From Mesorhizobium sp. WSM4311 (GTDB lineage Bacteria > Pseudomonadota > Alphaproteobacteria > Rhizobiales > Rhizobiaceae), in the NCBI RefSeq assembly GCF_002295115.1, contig NZ_NSFV01000001.1, positions 62,001 to 126,000 on the forward strand: a stretch of DNA of 64,000 nucleotides. Direction: 5' to 3'. Both the position numbers and the translations under genes were made by a program. Positions 34,554 through 44,145 of the stretch are shown here, one piece after another (position 1 is the first letter of the stretch; every line of letters begins with the position of its first letter). The notes under the pieces are model-generated. The model was not told where the DNA came from. It ran no database searches and saw only the letters and a program-made list of their open reading frames with translations.

Positions 34554-35341
34554 TGGCGACGACCCGCATCCTGGAAGGACTTGGCCGGCTGTACATCGGG
34601 CTGCTGCTCGCCTTCCTCTATCTTCCCATCATCATCATGGCGCTGATGTCGTTCAACGTCTCGCCCTTCTACCAGCTGCCGTTCGAATGGACGACCGAAT
34701 GGTACGCCTCGCTGTGGCAGAACGACCAGCTGATTGCCGCGACCTGGAACAGCCTGGAGATCGCAATCCTCACCACCATTATCAGCGTGGTGCTGGGCTC
34801 GGCGGCGTCGCTGGCGCTCTTCCGCTACGAATTTCTCGGCAAGAAGGTCCTGCAGGCGCTGCTCTTCCCGCCGATCGCCATTCCCTGGCTGATTACCGGC
34901 ACGGCGATGCTGATCTTCTTCTTCGGCGTCGGCATCGGACGCGGCCTGTTCGCCATTCTGCTCGGCCATGTCGCGCTGGCGTTGCCCTATGTCATCGTCG
35001 TCGTCTCGGCGCGGCTGCAGACCTTCGCGCCGGAACTGGAGGAGGCGGCGCGCTCGCTCGGCGCCAATCAGTGGCAGGTCACAGTTCGTGTCACGCTGCC
35101 CTGGATCATGCCGGGCGTCATCGCCGGCGGGTTGTTTGCCTTTGCCGTGTCGTTCGACCAGTTCGTCGTGTCCTACTTCCTGTCGACGCCCGGCCAGACG
35201 ACGCTGCCGGTCGAGATCTATGCCGCGATCCGCAAAGGGTTCACGCCCGAGATCAATGCTGTCTCGACCATCATCATTGTCGTGTCGATGGCGCTGATGC
35301 TGCTCACGGCGCGCTTCTTCAAATTCGGCGGAGAGAAATAA
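34553..35341 (+). CDS. ABC permease, PotC type
   Basis: A 262-residue membrane protein: FLYLPIIIMALMSFNVSPFY near the start, EAARSLGANQWQVTVRVTLP as EAA loop, and six predicted helices. Shares an A with the next start (taATG), so translation is coupled through the transporter genes. Confidence 0.9.
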   Translation: MATTRILEGLGRLYIGLLLAFLYLPIIIMALMSFNVSPFYQLPFEWTTEWYASLWQNDQLIAATWNSLEIAILTTIISVVLGSAASLALFRYEFLGKKVLQALLFPPIAIPWLITGTAMLIFFFGVGIGRGLFAILLGHVALALPYVIVVVSARLQTFAPELEEAARSLGANQWQVTVRVTLPWIMPGVIAGGLFAFAVSFDQFVVSYFLSTPGQTTLPVEIYAAIRKGFTPEINAVSTIIIVVSMALMLLTARFFKFGGEK

Positions 35342-36405
35342 TGGCCGGCGTGCAGGTATCTGATGTCTCGCGCAGTTTTGGCGCGCACAAGGCGCTGGAC
35401 GATGTCTCCATCGACTTCGCCGATGGCGGCTTCTATGCGCTGCTCGGTCCGTCGGGCAGCGGCAAGACCACGTTGCTCAGGCAGATCGCCGGCTTCGATT
35501 TTCCTGACTCCGGCCGCATTTCCATCGGCGGCGAGAGCGTGGAGCGGGTGCCGGTCGAGAAGCGACGCATCGGCATGGTGTTCCAGAACTATGCACTGTT
35601 CCCCAATATGAGCGTCGCCGACAATGTCGCCTTCGGCCTTTCGGTGCGGGGCGAGGCCAAGGCGGTGATTGCGACCGAAGTGCAGCGCGCGCTCGACCTT
35701 GTGCAGTTGGGCAAGCTCGGCGGCCGCCGGCCGCACCAGCTCTCCGGCGGCCAGCGCCAGCGCGTGGCGCTGGCGCGCGCCATCGTCACCAAGCCGCGCG
35801 TGCTGCTGCTCGACGAGCCGCTCGGCGCGCTCGACAAGGCGCTGCGCGTCGACATGCAGATCGAATTGAAGCGCATCCAGCGCGAGATCGGCATCACCAC
35901 CATCTTCGTCACCCACGACCAGGAAGAGGCGCTGACGATGAGCGATCGCATCGGCATATTGCGCGACGGCAGGCTGGTGCAGGAGGGGCCGCCGGAGGAG
36001 ATCTACGATCGGCCGAGAAGCGAATTCGCCGCCACCTTTCTCGGCGACGCCAACATTTTTCGCGGCGATACGACCGGCAACGGCATCCGCCTGCAGGATG
36101 GTACGGCGATTGCCGCAGGCGCGGGTGCGACGCTTGCCGCCGGCGCCAAGGCGAGCTGCGCCGTGCGGCCCGAGCGCATCCGGATCGGCACCGATGCCGG
36201 GGCTGTGGATAGCGATGCGAACATGCTGAAGGGCCAGGTTTCCAAACGCATCTTCGCCGGCAACAACAGCACCTATTTCGTCGAGCGTGCCGGCCAGACA
36301 CTGAAGGTGATCGTGCAGAACACCGGCGCCGACAGGCTGGCGGAAGGGCAGGATGTGGTGCTGCGCTGGTCGCCGGAAAGCACGGTGCTGATTGCTGCGA
36401 CCTGA
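35341..36405 (+). CDS. ABC ATPase, PotA type
   Basis: A 354-residue ATPase: Walker A GPSGSGKTT (36-44), Q-loop FQNYALFPNM, canonical signature LSGGQRQRVALARA, Walker B LLLDEPLGALDK, H-loop FVTHDQEEAL, and a C-terminal TOBE domain from about residue 240. It energises the PotB/PotC-type pair. All nucleotide-binding residues are canonical, in contrast to the ATPases at 43-45 kb. Confidence 0.92.
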   Translation: MAGVQVSDVSRSFGAHKALDDVSIDFADGGFYALLGPSGSGKTTLLRQIAGFDFPDSGRISIGGESVERVPVEKRRIGMVFQNYALFPNMSVADNVAFGLSVRGEAKAVIATEVQRALDLVQLGKLGGRRPHQLSGGQRQRVALARAIVTKPRVLLLDEPLGALDKALRVDMQIELKRIQREIGITTIFVTHDQEEALTMSDRIGILRDGRLVQEGPPEEIYDRPRSEFAATFLGDANIFRGDTTGNGIRLQDGTAIAAGAGATLAAGAKASCAVRPERIRIGTDAGAVDSDANMLKGQVSKRIFAGNNSTYFVERAGQTLKVIVQNTGADRLAEGQDVVLRWSPESTVLIAAT

Positions 36406-36478
36406 TCCTCGCTCCGGCTCTTGCCAGACGTGGGACAATAGGGAACAGCATAGCCGGGCATAAGTCCGGAGCATTCCG

Positions 36479-37729
36479 ATGACGCTAGAATTGATGGCGC
36501 GTGACCGATCCATGCTCGACGGCGAGCAAGGCCCGTCGGCAGCCGCCGCCATGAAAATCCTCGTCGCGTTCTCCAACGCCATCGGCGCATGCGGCCTGCT
36601 CGACATCAGCGGTGCCCATATCGACGGCTGTCTCTATCACGGCAAGGCCGGGCTGGATTTCGTCGAACGGCTGGTCGAGGGCGGCGGGCGCGTGCAGGTG
36701 CCGACGACGCTCAATGTCGGCTCGTTCGACCTCATCCATCCGGGCATGGTGAAGATGCCGGCGGCGGAAGAGGTGCCGGCGCGGCGGCTGATGAAGGCGC
36801 ATCTGGAGCTTGGCTGCCAGGCGACCTTCACTTGCGCGCCCTACCAGACCCGGTTCCGGCCTGAATTCGGCCAACAGATCGCCTGGGGCGAATCCAATGC
36901 CATCGTCTTCGCCAATTCGGTGATCGGCGCGCGCACCAACCGCTATGGCGACTTCATCGATTTGTGCTGCGCCATGACCGGGCGCGCACCGGCCTGGGGC
37001 CTGCATCTCAGCGAAAACCGGCGCGGCCGCATCCTGTTCGAGCTGGACATCGTTGAAGCCGAACCGAGCGACAGCCTGTTCGTCGGCGTCGGGCTGATCG
37101 TCGGACAAGTCAGTGGCGACCGCATTCCGGTCATTGCCGGCCTGCCGCGGCCGCGCGACGAGGATCAGCTCAAGGCGCTTGGCGCGGCGGCCGCGACGAC
37201 CGGTGCCGTGGCGTTGTTCCATGCGGTCGGCATCACGCCGGAGGCCAACATGCTCGACGAAGCGTTTCACGGCCACGCGCCGGATGAGACGATCCGCATC
37301 ACCCGGGCAGATATCGATCATGCGTTGTCCAGATTGTCCGGAGTGGCCGACGGGGCGCCGCTTGCCGCAGTGTCGCTGGGCACGCCGCATTTCTCGCACG
37401 AGGAGTGGACGCGCCTGTTGCCGATGCTGCGCGAGGCAGCGCCGGGCAAGGGCATCCCGATCTATGTCAACACCGGACGCGCGACGCTGACGCGGTTGCA
37501 GGAGGAAGGCGCGCTGGCCGGCATGGAGGCATTCGGCCTGATCCCGGTCGCCGATACGTGCACTTATGTCACCTCCATCCTCGAGCGGCTCGACGGCGTG
37601 GTGATGACCAATTCCGGCAAATGGGCGCATTACGCGCCGGGCAATATCGGCGTGACCGTCGCCTTTGCCGAGATGAAGGATTGCATCCGCTCCGCAGCGG
37701 CCGGACATGTCGTGCGGGGTGCCTCATGA
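36479..37729 (+). CDS. Aconitase X (AcnX) large subunit
   Basis: A 416-residue member of the AcnX/DUF521 family. Seen: ARDRSMLDGEQGPSAAAAMK at the start, ISGAHIDGCLYHGKAGLDFV, TCAPYQTRF, and the iron-sulfur-type TCTYV near residue 361 with NSGKWAHYAPGNIGV near the end. Bacterial AcnX proteins include cis-3-hydroxy-L-proline dehydratase; archaeal ones dehydrate phosphomevalonate. Here it follows the polyamine-type transporter by 73 bases on the same strand, suggesting a hydroxy-acid or imino-acid intermediate. Overlaps the small-subunit gene (ATGA). Confidence 0.88.
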   Translation: MTLELMARDRSMLDGEQGPSAAAAMKILVAFSNAIGACGLLDISGAHIDGCLYHGKAGLDFVERLVEGGGRVQVPTTLNVGSFDLIHPGMVKMPAAEEVPARRLMKAHLELGCQATFTCAPYQTRFRPEFGQQIAWGESNAIVFANSVIGARTNRYGDFIDLCCAMTGRAPAWGLHLSENRRGRILFELDIVEAEPSDSLFVGVGLIVGQVSGDRIPVIAGLPRPRDEDQLKALGAAAATTGAVALFHAVGITPEANMLDEAFHGHAPDETIRITRADIDHALSRLSGVADGAPLAAVSLGTPHFSHEEWTRLLPMLREAAPGKGIPIYVNTGRATLTRLQEEGALAGMEAFGLIPVADTCTYVTSILERLDGVVMTNSGKWAHYAPGNIGVTVAFAEMKDCIRSAAAGHVVRGAS

Positions 37730-38175
37730 CGCAGCCCGTTGCAAAGGACGCGGCCGATAGGCTGGGCACTTTCCAACTCGCCGGTGAGGCCGATGGCCCG
37801 GCTTTGGTGTTCTCGCAGCCGCTCAGTTTCTGGGGTGGCATCGACGCCGAGACGGGGGAAATCATCGACCATTCGCATCCTGGATTGGGCCAGAATGTCG
37901 CCGGCAGGATACTGGTCATGCCAAGCGGGCGAGGGTCATCCTCCTCATCCTCCGTCCTGGCCGAAGCGATCCGCCGGGGTACGGCGCCGGCTGGCATTCT
38001 TCTGGAGCGGCCGGATCCGATCCTGGCGGTGGGGGCGATCGTAGCGGAGTTTCTGTACGGGAAAAGTATGCCGCTGGTGGTATGTGATAGTGGTGGGATC
38101 GTTTCCGGTGATCGGTTAGCCATCCGCACTGGCACGGATGGCCAGGCGGTCATAAGGGCTAAAACAGAAAGCTAG
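37726..38175 (+). CDS. Aconitase X small (swivel, DUF126) subunit
   Basis: A 149-residue swivel-domain protein. Diagnostic: ALVFSQPLSFWGGIDAETGE, DHSHPGLGQNVAGRILVMPS and GRGSSSSSSVLAEAIRRG, the phosphate- or carboxylate-binding serine loop of DUF126. It completes the active site of the large subunit. Separate large and small subunits mark the two-gene form of AcnX. Its stop is 4 bases from the convergent LacI gene's stop. Confidence 0.9.
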   Translation: MTQPVAKDAADRLGTFQLAGEADGPALVFSQPLSFWGGIDAETGEIIDHSHPGLGQNVAGRILVMPSGRGSSSSSSVLAEAIRRGTAPAGILLERPDPILAVGAIVAEFLYGKSMPLVVCDSGGIVSGDRLAIRTGTDGQAVIRAKTES

Positions 38176-38179
38176 CCGC

Positions 38180-39217
38180 TCAAATCTCCGGGATGTTTTC
38201 CTTGAAGATCACCTGCAGCCTTGGCTGGTGCAGCTCATAGGGTAGTCCCCGGACCGCCTGGGTCAGAGTGTTGAGCGCCTCACGCGCCTCGACGCGCGGG
38301 TTCTGGTCGATGACCGCATCCAGCGTGCCGTCGAGCAGAAGGTCCTTGGTGCCGTCCGTCACCTCATGGCCGAGGAAGACCATCGATTGCGCACGGCCGC
38401 GTTCCTTGAGCGCGCGGGCGATGCCGGTGTTGCCGGCGCCGACATTGTAGATCGCGGCGAGATCGGGGTGCCGGTCCAGCAGTGCTGATGCTTCAGAATA
38501 AGCCTTTTCGCGATCATCGAGCATTTCGCGCATCTCGACGATCTCGAGATTGGGGGATTCCTCGGTCAATATGTGCCGGAATCCCATCTCGCGTTCCTCA
38601 TGGCCGCGATAGGAAAGCGAGCCTGCGAACAGCGCCACCTTGCCGGGGCGCTCCGGCCCCATGAAACGGTTGAGCAGATAGCCGGCCAGCCGCCCGGCGG
38701 CGCGGTTGTCGATGCCGATATACGCGACCCTCGGCACATGCAGGATGTCGGAGGCGATGGTCACCACCTTGACGTCGTTGGCCGACAGCGAGCGGATCGC
38801 CTCACGCACCGTCGGATGGTCGAGCGCGATGACGCCGACGCCTTGCGTCTGTCCGCGCAATTCCTGCAGCAGGCGGGCGAGCCGGTCGGGGTTGAAACCC
38901 TCTATGGTGGCGATGTGGACATCGAGATCCGGGCGCGCCAAGGCCTGCGCCTCGATGTGTCGGTGCAGCATCTTGATGAAGGAGTTGGTGCCGGCCGGCA
39001 GCGCGAAGTCTAGCCGGATGACCTCGCCGGGCGAGGGCCGGGGCGCTGCTCCGTTCGGGCCTTCGGCTATGTAACCGAGACGCTGCGCCATTTCGAGCAC
39101 GATCTCGCGTGTGCGCGTCCGCACGCCGGGACGGTTGTTGAGCACGCGATCGACGGTGGCGGCGGAAACGCCGGCTTCCCGGGCTATGTCGGTCAGGGTG
39201 GAACGCACGTCTTTCAT
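38180..39217 (-). CDS. LacI-family transcriptional regulator
   Basis: A 345-residue repressor. Helix-turn-helix TLTDIAREAGVSAATVDRVL with the hinge NNRPGVRTRTREIVLEMAQR, then a periplasmic-binding-protein-like ligand domain (about 65-345) with GHEEREMGFRHIL. The substitution VDRVLN for VSRVLN is common in the DNA-reading helix of rhizobial sugar regulators of the 'LacI-R' type. It is transcribed away from the ABC operon at 39545 and is the likely regulator of that operon. Confidence 0.92.
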   Translation of the reverse strand: MKDVRSTLTDIAREAGVSAATVDRVLNNRPGVRTRTREIVLEMAQRLGYIAEGPNGAAPRPSPGEVIRLDFALPAGTNSFIKMLHRHIEAQALARPDLDVHIATIEGFNPDRLARLLQELRGQTQGVGVIALDHPTVREAIRSLSANDVKVVTIASDILHVPRVAYIGIDNRAAGRLAGYLLNRFMGPERPGKVALFAGSLSYRGHEEREMGFRHILTEESPNLEIVEMREMLDDREKAYSEASALLDRHPDLAAIYNVGAGNTGIARALKERGRAQSMVFLGHEVTDGTKDLLLDGTLDAVIDQNPRVEAREALNTLTQAVRGLPYELHQPRLQVIFKENIPEI

Positions 39218-39544
39218 CTCCTCAACGCATCAGGATCACGCAATGCCGACTGTCTGCCGTCGGCGATTCTGATGGGAAATGATGTATCCGGCCTTGGCCG
39301 ATGCGCAAGCCGTCGGGCTAAATCAGGTCGCCCGGCACGGCTATTCCGGAATGGGAAGGCACATTTCCCATCAAATCGAGGCATCAGGAGCGGTATGTGG
39401 ACCTTGGTACGACGCATTTCCTCGCCTCATTGCGATGTTATGAGGTGTTTTGATTATTTATGATGTTGACAGTCTTCCGATCCTGCCGTCAATATCCCTC
39501 ATGGGCTCGTGGAGGAAACATGGAGCCCTGAGGGAGGAATTCCA
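39218..39544. promoter_or_regulatory. Divergent control region between LacI regulator and catabolic operon
   Basis: Contains TGGGAA (39352-39357) and TTCCCA (39365-39370), a dyad with 7-base spacing that could be a LacI-type operator; a lone GATGGGAAATG lies at about 39271. For the rightward operon, TTGACA (39466-39471) is followed after 18 bases by CAATAT. The start codon of 39545 has GAGGGAGGAATTCCA. Confidence 0.45.
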
Positions 39545-41158
39545 ATGTCTGATCTGATCCGCATATCGCGGCGCCGATTGCTGGCGTCCGGAGGAAAGTT
39601 GGCGGCGTTCGTGGCAGCGGCCGGTATCGCGCCGCAATTCATTCGTCCCGGCCGCGCCTTTGCGGCCGACGCGCTGGCGCCTGGCATGATCGGCGGCCCG
39701 ACCGGCTTCGAGGGCGCCGAGCGTTACCAATACGGCGCCGACACGCCGGAAGGCCGTGCCATCGAGGCGGCCAAGTCGCTGAAGGGCGCGGGCAAGGCAC
39801 CTGCCAAGATCGTGCTCGGCCTGTCGGACGGCTCGATCGGCCAGCTCACGCAGCCTTTCCCCGCCGGCGCGCCGTCGATCAAGGAACTGTGGGAAAAGGA
39901 AACCGGCATTCCGATCGAGATCGTCGGCCTGCCGAACGGCCAGGAATTCACCAAGACGATGCAGGATATCTCCACCAAGGGTGGGGCCTATGACATCTAT
40001 TCGACCGAATGGAACCGCCTCGGCGATCTCGCCGAGACCGGCGGCATCGCCAAGCTCGACGACTTCGTTGCCCAGTACAAGCCCGAGTGGGATGATCCCA
40101 AGACCGGCTATGTCGACGGAGCCAAGGGCGTATCACTGCTCAACAAATATCGCGGGTCGAACTATGGCGTGTCGCTGGACGGCGACTTCCAGACCTGGGT
40201 CTACCGCAGCGACCTGTTCGGCGACGCAGTCGAGCAGAAGGCGTTCAAGGACAAATACGGCTACGATCTGGCGCCGCCAAAGACCTGGAAGCAGCATGGC
40301 GACATCGCCGCCTTCTTCCAGCGCCCGGACAAGGGCCTGTTCGGCTTGACCGACCTGCGCAACCAGGGCTGGGGCTATACCAACTGGTACCAGCGCTATG
40401 TTTCGATGGCTTCGCCCAACCAGTTCCTGTTCGGTGACGACGGCAAGCCGCTGATCAATTCCGAGCATGGCATCGCCGCCACCAACGAATATGTCGGCTC
40501 GCTCGCCCATCACTCGCCGGATGCGATCTCGTGGGGCTGGCCGGAGCAGTACGGCAATTTTGCCAAGGGCGGTGCGGCGATGACCTGTGCCTTTTCCAAC
40601 CTGCCGAAATTCCTCGACAATCCCGGCAACAAGGATTCGGCTGTCACCGGCAAGATCGGCTCGATGCTGCCGCCCGGCCGCGAGATCGACGGCAAGCTGA
40701 TCAGCCGCTCCGTTCTGTGGTTCTCGCTGACCGGCATGGTCTCGTCGCAGTCGAAAAACCAGGAGGTCGCCTACCTTCTGCTGCAATGGCTAGGCTCCGC
40801 CCGCATCTACGCCTGGATGAGCGCCAATCCCGGCGGTTATCTGGATCCGTTCCGGCTGTCGGATTTCTCCGATCCGCTGGTGCGGCAGACCTACCACGCC
40901 TACCACATGGACGTGGTGCGCGAGACGGTCGCCCGCACGGTGCCGACCATCAACTATCCCGGCGCCACCGCCTTCCACAATGCGCTGGACGAAAACCTCA
41001 TGGCCTCGCTGACCAAGGCCAAGACCGCTGAACAGGCAATGGCCGACACCGAGACCGAGTGGAAGAAGATCGCCCGGCGCATCGGCGAGGACAAATTGCT
41101 CGAAGCCATCAGGACCAACAAGGAGGCCTGGCCGACCGTTCTCGATCCGATCAGCTGA
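39545..41158 (+). CDS. Tat-exported ABC sugar-binding protein
   Basis: A 537-residue binding protein, larger than the usual 420. Twin-arginine signal ISRRRLLASGGKLAAFVAAA, cleavage near GRAFAA (residue about 40). Mature part has the extracellular solute-binding family 1 pattern (IKELWEKETGIPIEIVGLPN; GGAYDIYSTEWNRLGDLAET). Tat export implies folding before transport. First gene of a nine- to eleven-gene operon facing the LacI gene. Ligand probably a sugar or cyclitol derivative. Confidence 0.9.
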   Translation: MSDLIRISRRRLLASGGKLAAFVAAAGIAPQFIRPGRAFAADALAPGMIGGPTGFEGAERYQYGADTPEGRAIEAAKSLKGAGKAPAKIVLGLSDGSIGQLTQPFPAGAPSIKELWEKETGIPIEIVGLPNGQEFTKTMQDISTKGGAYDIYSTEWNRLGDLAETGGIAKLDDFVAQYKPEWDDPKTGYVDGAKGVSLLNKYRGSNYGVSLDGDFQTWVYRSDLFGDAVEQKAFKDKYGYDLAPPKTWKQHGDIAAFFQRPDKGLFGLTDLRNQGWGYTNWYQRYVSMASPNQFLFGDDGKPLINSEHGIAATNEYVGSLAHHSPDAISWGWPEQYGNFAKGGAAMTCAFSNLPKFLDNPGNKDSAVTGKIGSMLPPGREIDGKLISRSVLWFSLTGMVSSQSKNQEVAYLLLQWLGSARIYAWMSANPGGYLDPFRLSDFSDPLVRQTYHAYHMDVVRETVARTVPTINYPGATAFHNALDENLMASLTKAKTAEQAMADTETEWKKIARRIGEDKLLEAIRTNKEAWPTVLDPIS

Positions 41159-41178
41159 TCCGTTTCCCTGGATCGAGC

Positions 41179-41210
41179 CGGAGGGGAGGGGCGAAAGCTC
41201 TTCCCCTCCG
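41179..41210 (+). other. Intercistronic stem-loop after binding-protein gene
   Basis: CGGAGGGGA/TCCCCTCCG, 9 perfect pairs, no T-run. Same position relative to the binding-protein gene as the hairpin at 33630. Confidence 0.6.
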
Positions 41211-41239
41211 CACTCAACGCCACCAGCAAAAGCAGCCAG

Positions 41240-42100
41240 ATGAAGCGTTCCGTACCTTTCGAGATATTTCGTTATGCCGCGATCCTCGCGGCGATGGCGG
41301 TGACGCTGGTGCCGATCCTGTGGATGGTGTCAATGGCCTTCAAGCCGATCGCCGAATGGTCGGCGACCGGCGCCGACCTGAGATGGTGGCCGAAGAACCC
41401 GACACTCAGCAATTTCCAGTTCGTCTTCGGCGAATCCACCAACAGCCTGATCGTGGCGCTCGACCGCACGGCGCTGAAACCGATCCTGTCGTCGCTGCTG
41501 TCGGCGGTGTTCGGCACGGCCATCGCCATGTCGGCGGGCACGGCTGCTGCTTATGGCCTGTCGCGCTTCGGCTCTGGGCAGAACCTGCCGCTGGCGCTGA
41601 TCCAGTTGCGGTTGTTTCCGCCGATGGCGGTGATGATCCCGGTGATGATCATGTGGGCCTTCCTGAATTTTACCGACAGCTGGTGGGGGCTGGCGCTGAT
41701 CTACGGCATCGTCACCTTGCCGTTCGCCTTCTGGCTGATGAAGACGTTCTTCGACGACATGCCGCGCGAGATCGAGGAGGCGGCGCTGGTCGAGGGCTGC
41801 TCGCGGCTGCGCGTCTTCACCCGCATCACGCTGCCGATGATGCGCGCGCCGCTCGCTAGCGCTGCCCTCTTTGTCTTCATCCTCAATTGGTCGGACTATC
41901 TGATCGCGCTGCTTTTGACGACGCGCGAATGGGTGACGATCCCGGTCTACATGGCTTCGCTGTCGTCCTCGATGACCGGCCAGCTCTATGGCGCCAAGGC
42001 AGCGCTCGGCCTGATCGCCGCCGTGCCGCCGGTTATCATGGGCATCGCCATCCAGCGCCATCTGGTGCGCGGGCTGACCTTTGGGGCGCTCAAGCAATGA
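41240..42100 (+). CDS. ABC permease, MalG/carbohydrate type
   Basis: A 286-residue six-helix permease. EAA loop [20 protein letters not shown] (about 176-195) and the C-terminal [20 protein letters not shown], typical of MalG-like partners. An unusually long stretch before helix 2 (about 40-85) is seen. The MalG-type gene precedes the MalF-type gene, the reverse of the common order. Overlaps the next gene (ATGA). Confidence 0.88.
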   Translation: MKRSVPFEIFRYAAILAAMAVTLVPILWMVSMAFKPIAEWSATGADLRWWPKNPTLSNFQFVFGESTNSLIVALDRTALKPILSSLLSAVFGTAIAMSAGTAAAYGLSRFGSGQNLPLALIQLRLFPPMAVMIPVMIMWAFLNFTDSWWGLALIYGIVTLPFAFWLMKTFFDDMPREIEEAALVEGCSRLRVFTRITLPMMRAPLASAALFVFILNWSDYLIALLLTTREWVTIPVYMASLSSSMTGQLYGAKAALGLIAAVPPVIMGIAIQRHLVRGLTFGALKQ

Positions 42101-43056
42101 GCGCGGCGACCGTGACTGTTTCGGAGGACGAAATGGGTGCCGCCCGTGCGAAGCCGGCCCTGCGCGACGAGGGCGCGCGACTGGGCTTCCGGCTGACGCT
42201 GCCGGCGCAGATCCTGGTGCTGTTCATCTCGGCCTTTCCGCTCTTGATGCAGCTCTACATCAGCGTCACCGACTGGTCGCCGCTTTCGGGCCTCGGCTGG
42301 TGGAATGCCTGGGAGATGTGGAACAGTTTCGCCAACTACACCGACCTTGCCGCCGACGCCCGCTTCTGGAGCGCACTGAAGCGCACGGCGCTCGTCATGA
42401 TCGTCTGCGTGCCGGCGGAGTTCCTGCTCGGCCTAGGACTGGCAACACTGTTCGCGGACGATTTTCCCGGCAAGCGCATCTTCTATTCGATCCTGCTGAT
42501 GCCGATGATGGTGGTGCCGGCGGTGGCCGGCTACATGTTCTTCATGCTGTTCCAGTCAGGCGGCCCGGTGAACGACATCCTGTCCGCCATCACGGGCACA
42601 TCAGTCACCATCGCCTGGCTGTCGGAACCCACGCTTGCGCTGATCGCGGTGATGATCGCCGATATCTGGCAGTGGACACCGCTGATGTTCCTCATCCTGC
42701 TTGCCGGCCTGGTCGGCGTGCCGGAGGACCAGATCAAGGCGGCAACGCTGCTTGGCGCCAACCCATGGCAGCGCTTCGTCACCATCGCGCTGCCGAAGAT
42801 GAAGACCATCATCATCATCGCGCTGGCGATCCGCGTGATCGAGAACTTCAAGATATTCGACACGCTCTACATCATGACCGGCGGCGGCCCTGGCGTCGCG
42901 ACCGAAACGATCTCCGTCTACATCTACAAGGTCACCACGCAGGACCTGATCTGGGGCTATGTCGCGGCGATCGCGCTGGCCATCCTGATTGTGCTCTCCA
43001 TCGTCGCCGTGTTCGCCATCAAGCGTATGGCGCGGGCAAGGCAGGTGGCGGCATGA
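42097..43056 (+). CDS. ABC permease, MalF/UgpA type
   Basis: A 319-residue six-helix permease. [20 protein letters not shown] is the first helix; the EAA-type loop is [20 protein letters not shown] (about 209-228), and [20 protein letters not shown] is the strongly conserved UgpA-like motif. Partner of the preceding MalG-type permease. Confidence 0.9.
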   Translation: MSAATVTVSEDEMGAARAKPALRDEGARLGFRLTLPAQILVLFISAFPLLMQLYISVTDWSPLSGLGWWNAWEMWNSFANYTDLAADARFWSALKRTALVMIVCVPAEFLLGLGLATLFADDFPGKRIFYSILLMPMMVVPAVAGYMFFMLFQSGGPVNDILSAITGTSVTIAWLSEPTLALIAVMIADIWQWTPLMFLILLAGLVGVPEDQIKAATLLGANPWQRFVTIALPKMKTIIIIALAIRVIENFKIFDTLYIMTGGGPGVATETISVYIYKVTTQDLIWGYVAAIALAILIVLSIVAVFAIKRMARARQVAA

Positions 43057-44144
43057 GCGCGATCCAGCTGCGCAACCTCACCAAGACATTCGGCGACTTC
43101 ACTGCGCTGAAGACCATGGACCTCGACATAGCAGACGGCGAGTTCATGGCGCTGCTCGGGCCATCCGGTTGCGGCAAGTCGACGACGATGAACATGATCG
43201 CCGGCATGGAGGAGCCGACCAGCGGCAGGATCATGTTCGGCAAGCGCGATATGGCCGGCGTGCCGATGGGTCGGCGTGGCGTCGGCTTCGTGTTCCAGAA
43301 CTATGCCATCTTCACCCATATGACGGTGCGCCAGAACCTGGCCTATGGGCCGAGAATGCGGGGCGGCGCCAAAGCCGAGATCGACCGCCGCGTCGGCGCC
43401 ATCGGCGAGCTGCTGCAACTGACGGCGCTGCTCGACCGCAAGGCCGACCGGCTGTCCGTCAACATATTGCAGCGCGTCGCGATCGGCCGTTCGGCGATCA
43501 TGGAGCCGGCGATCTTCCTGCTCGACGAGCCGCTCTCCAATGTCGACGCGGCCTTCCGCGCTGTCATGCGCACCGAGCTGAAGCAGCTGCAGCGCCAGTT
43601 CAGGCAGACCATGGTCTATGTCACCCACGACCAGCTCGAAGCGATGACGATGGCCGATCGTATCGCCGTCATGGATCATGGTGTCCTGCAGCAGGTCGGC
43701 ACGCCGCTCGAAGTCTACAACAATCCGGCCAATGTCTTCGTCGCTCGCTTCATCGGCGCGCCGGGCATGAACCTGCTCCACGGTAAGCCGGCGGAGAGCG
43801 ATCGGGGCCTTGTCATCGATCTCGGGCCGCTGGGCATCACGCCGCCGTTGCCGGACGAATTGGCGGCATACTTGCGCGGTGCACGTGGCGACATGCTCTA
43901 CGGCTTCCGGCCGGAGCAGGTGGCTTTGGCGCAAGACGGGCGTGGGCTCGCCATGCCGGTCACCTTTGTCGAGCGAATCGGTGCGCGCACCATCGTCCAT
44001 CTCGGCCAAGGCGATGGCGCCGTGAAGGCGGTGTTCGACAATGATGTCGGGCTGTCGATCGGGCAAACCGCAGTCGTCGCGCCGGCGGCTTCGTCCGTGC
44101 GTATCTTCGATGCGGCTTCCGGCGTTGCGATGAAGGCGGGTTGA
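43053..44144 (+). CDS. ABC ATPase 1 with non-canonical signature motif
   Basis: A 363-residue MalK/UgpC-type ATPase with TOBE tail. Walker A GPSGCGKST (36-44), Q-loop FQNYAIF, Walker B FLLDEP (155-160) with Glu159, and His192 are intact. The signature motif, expected LSGGQ at 134-138, is LSVNI, followed by LQRVAIGR. It can therefore supply a catalytic Walker B but a defective signature. It is followed after 1 base by a second, different ATPase gene. Confidence 0.9.
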   Translation: MSAIQLRNLTKTFGDFTALKTMDLDIADGEFMALLGPSGCGKSTTMNMIAGMEEPTSGRIMFGKRDMAGVPMGRRGVGFVFQNYAIFTHMTVRQNLAYGPRMRGGAKAEIDRRVGAIGELLQLTALLDRKADRLSVNILQRVAIGRSAIMEPAIFLLDEPLSNVDAAFRAVMRTELKQLQRQFRQTMVYVTHDQLEAMTMADRIAVMDHGVLQQVGTPLEVYNNPANVFVARFIGAPGMNLLHGKPAESDRGLVIDLGPLGITPPLPDELAAYLRGARGDMLYGFRPEQVALAQDGRGLAMPVTFVERIGARTIVHLGQGDGAVKAVFDNDVGLSIGQTAVVAPAASSVRIFDAASGVAMKAG

Positions 44145-44145
44145 G

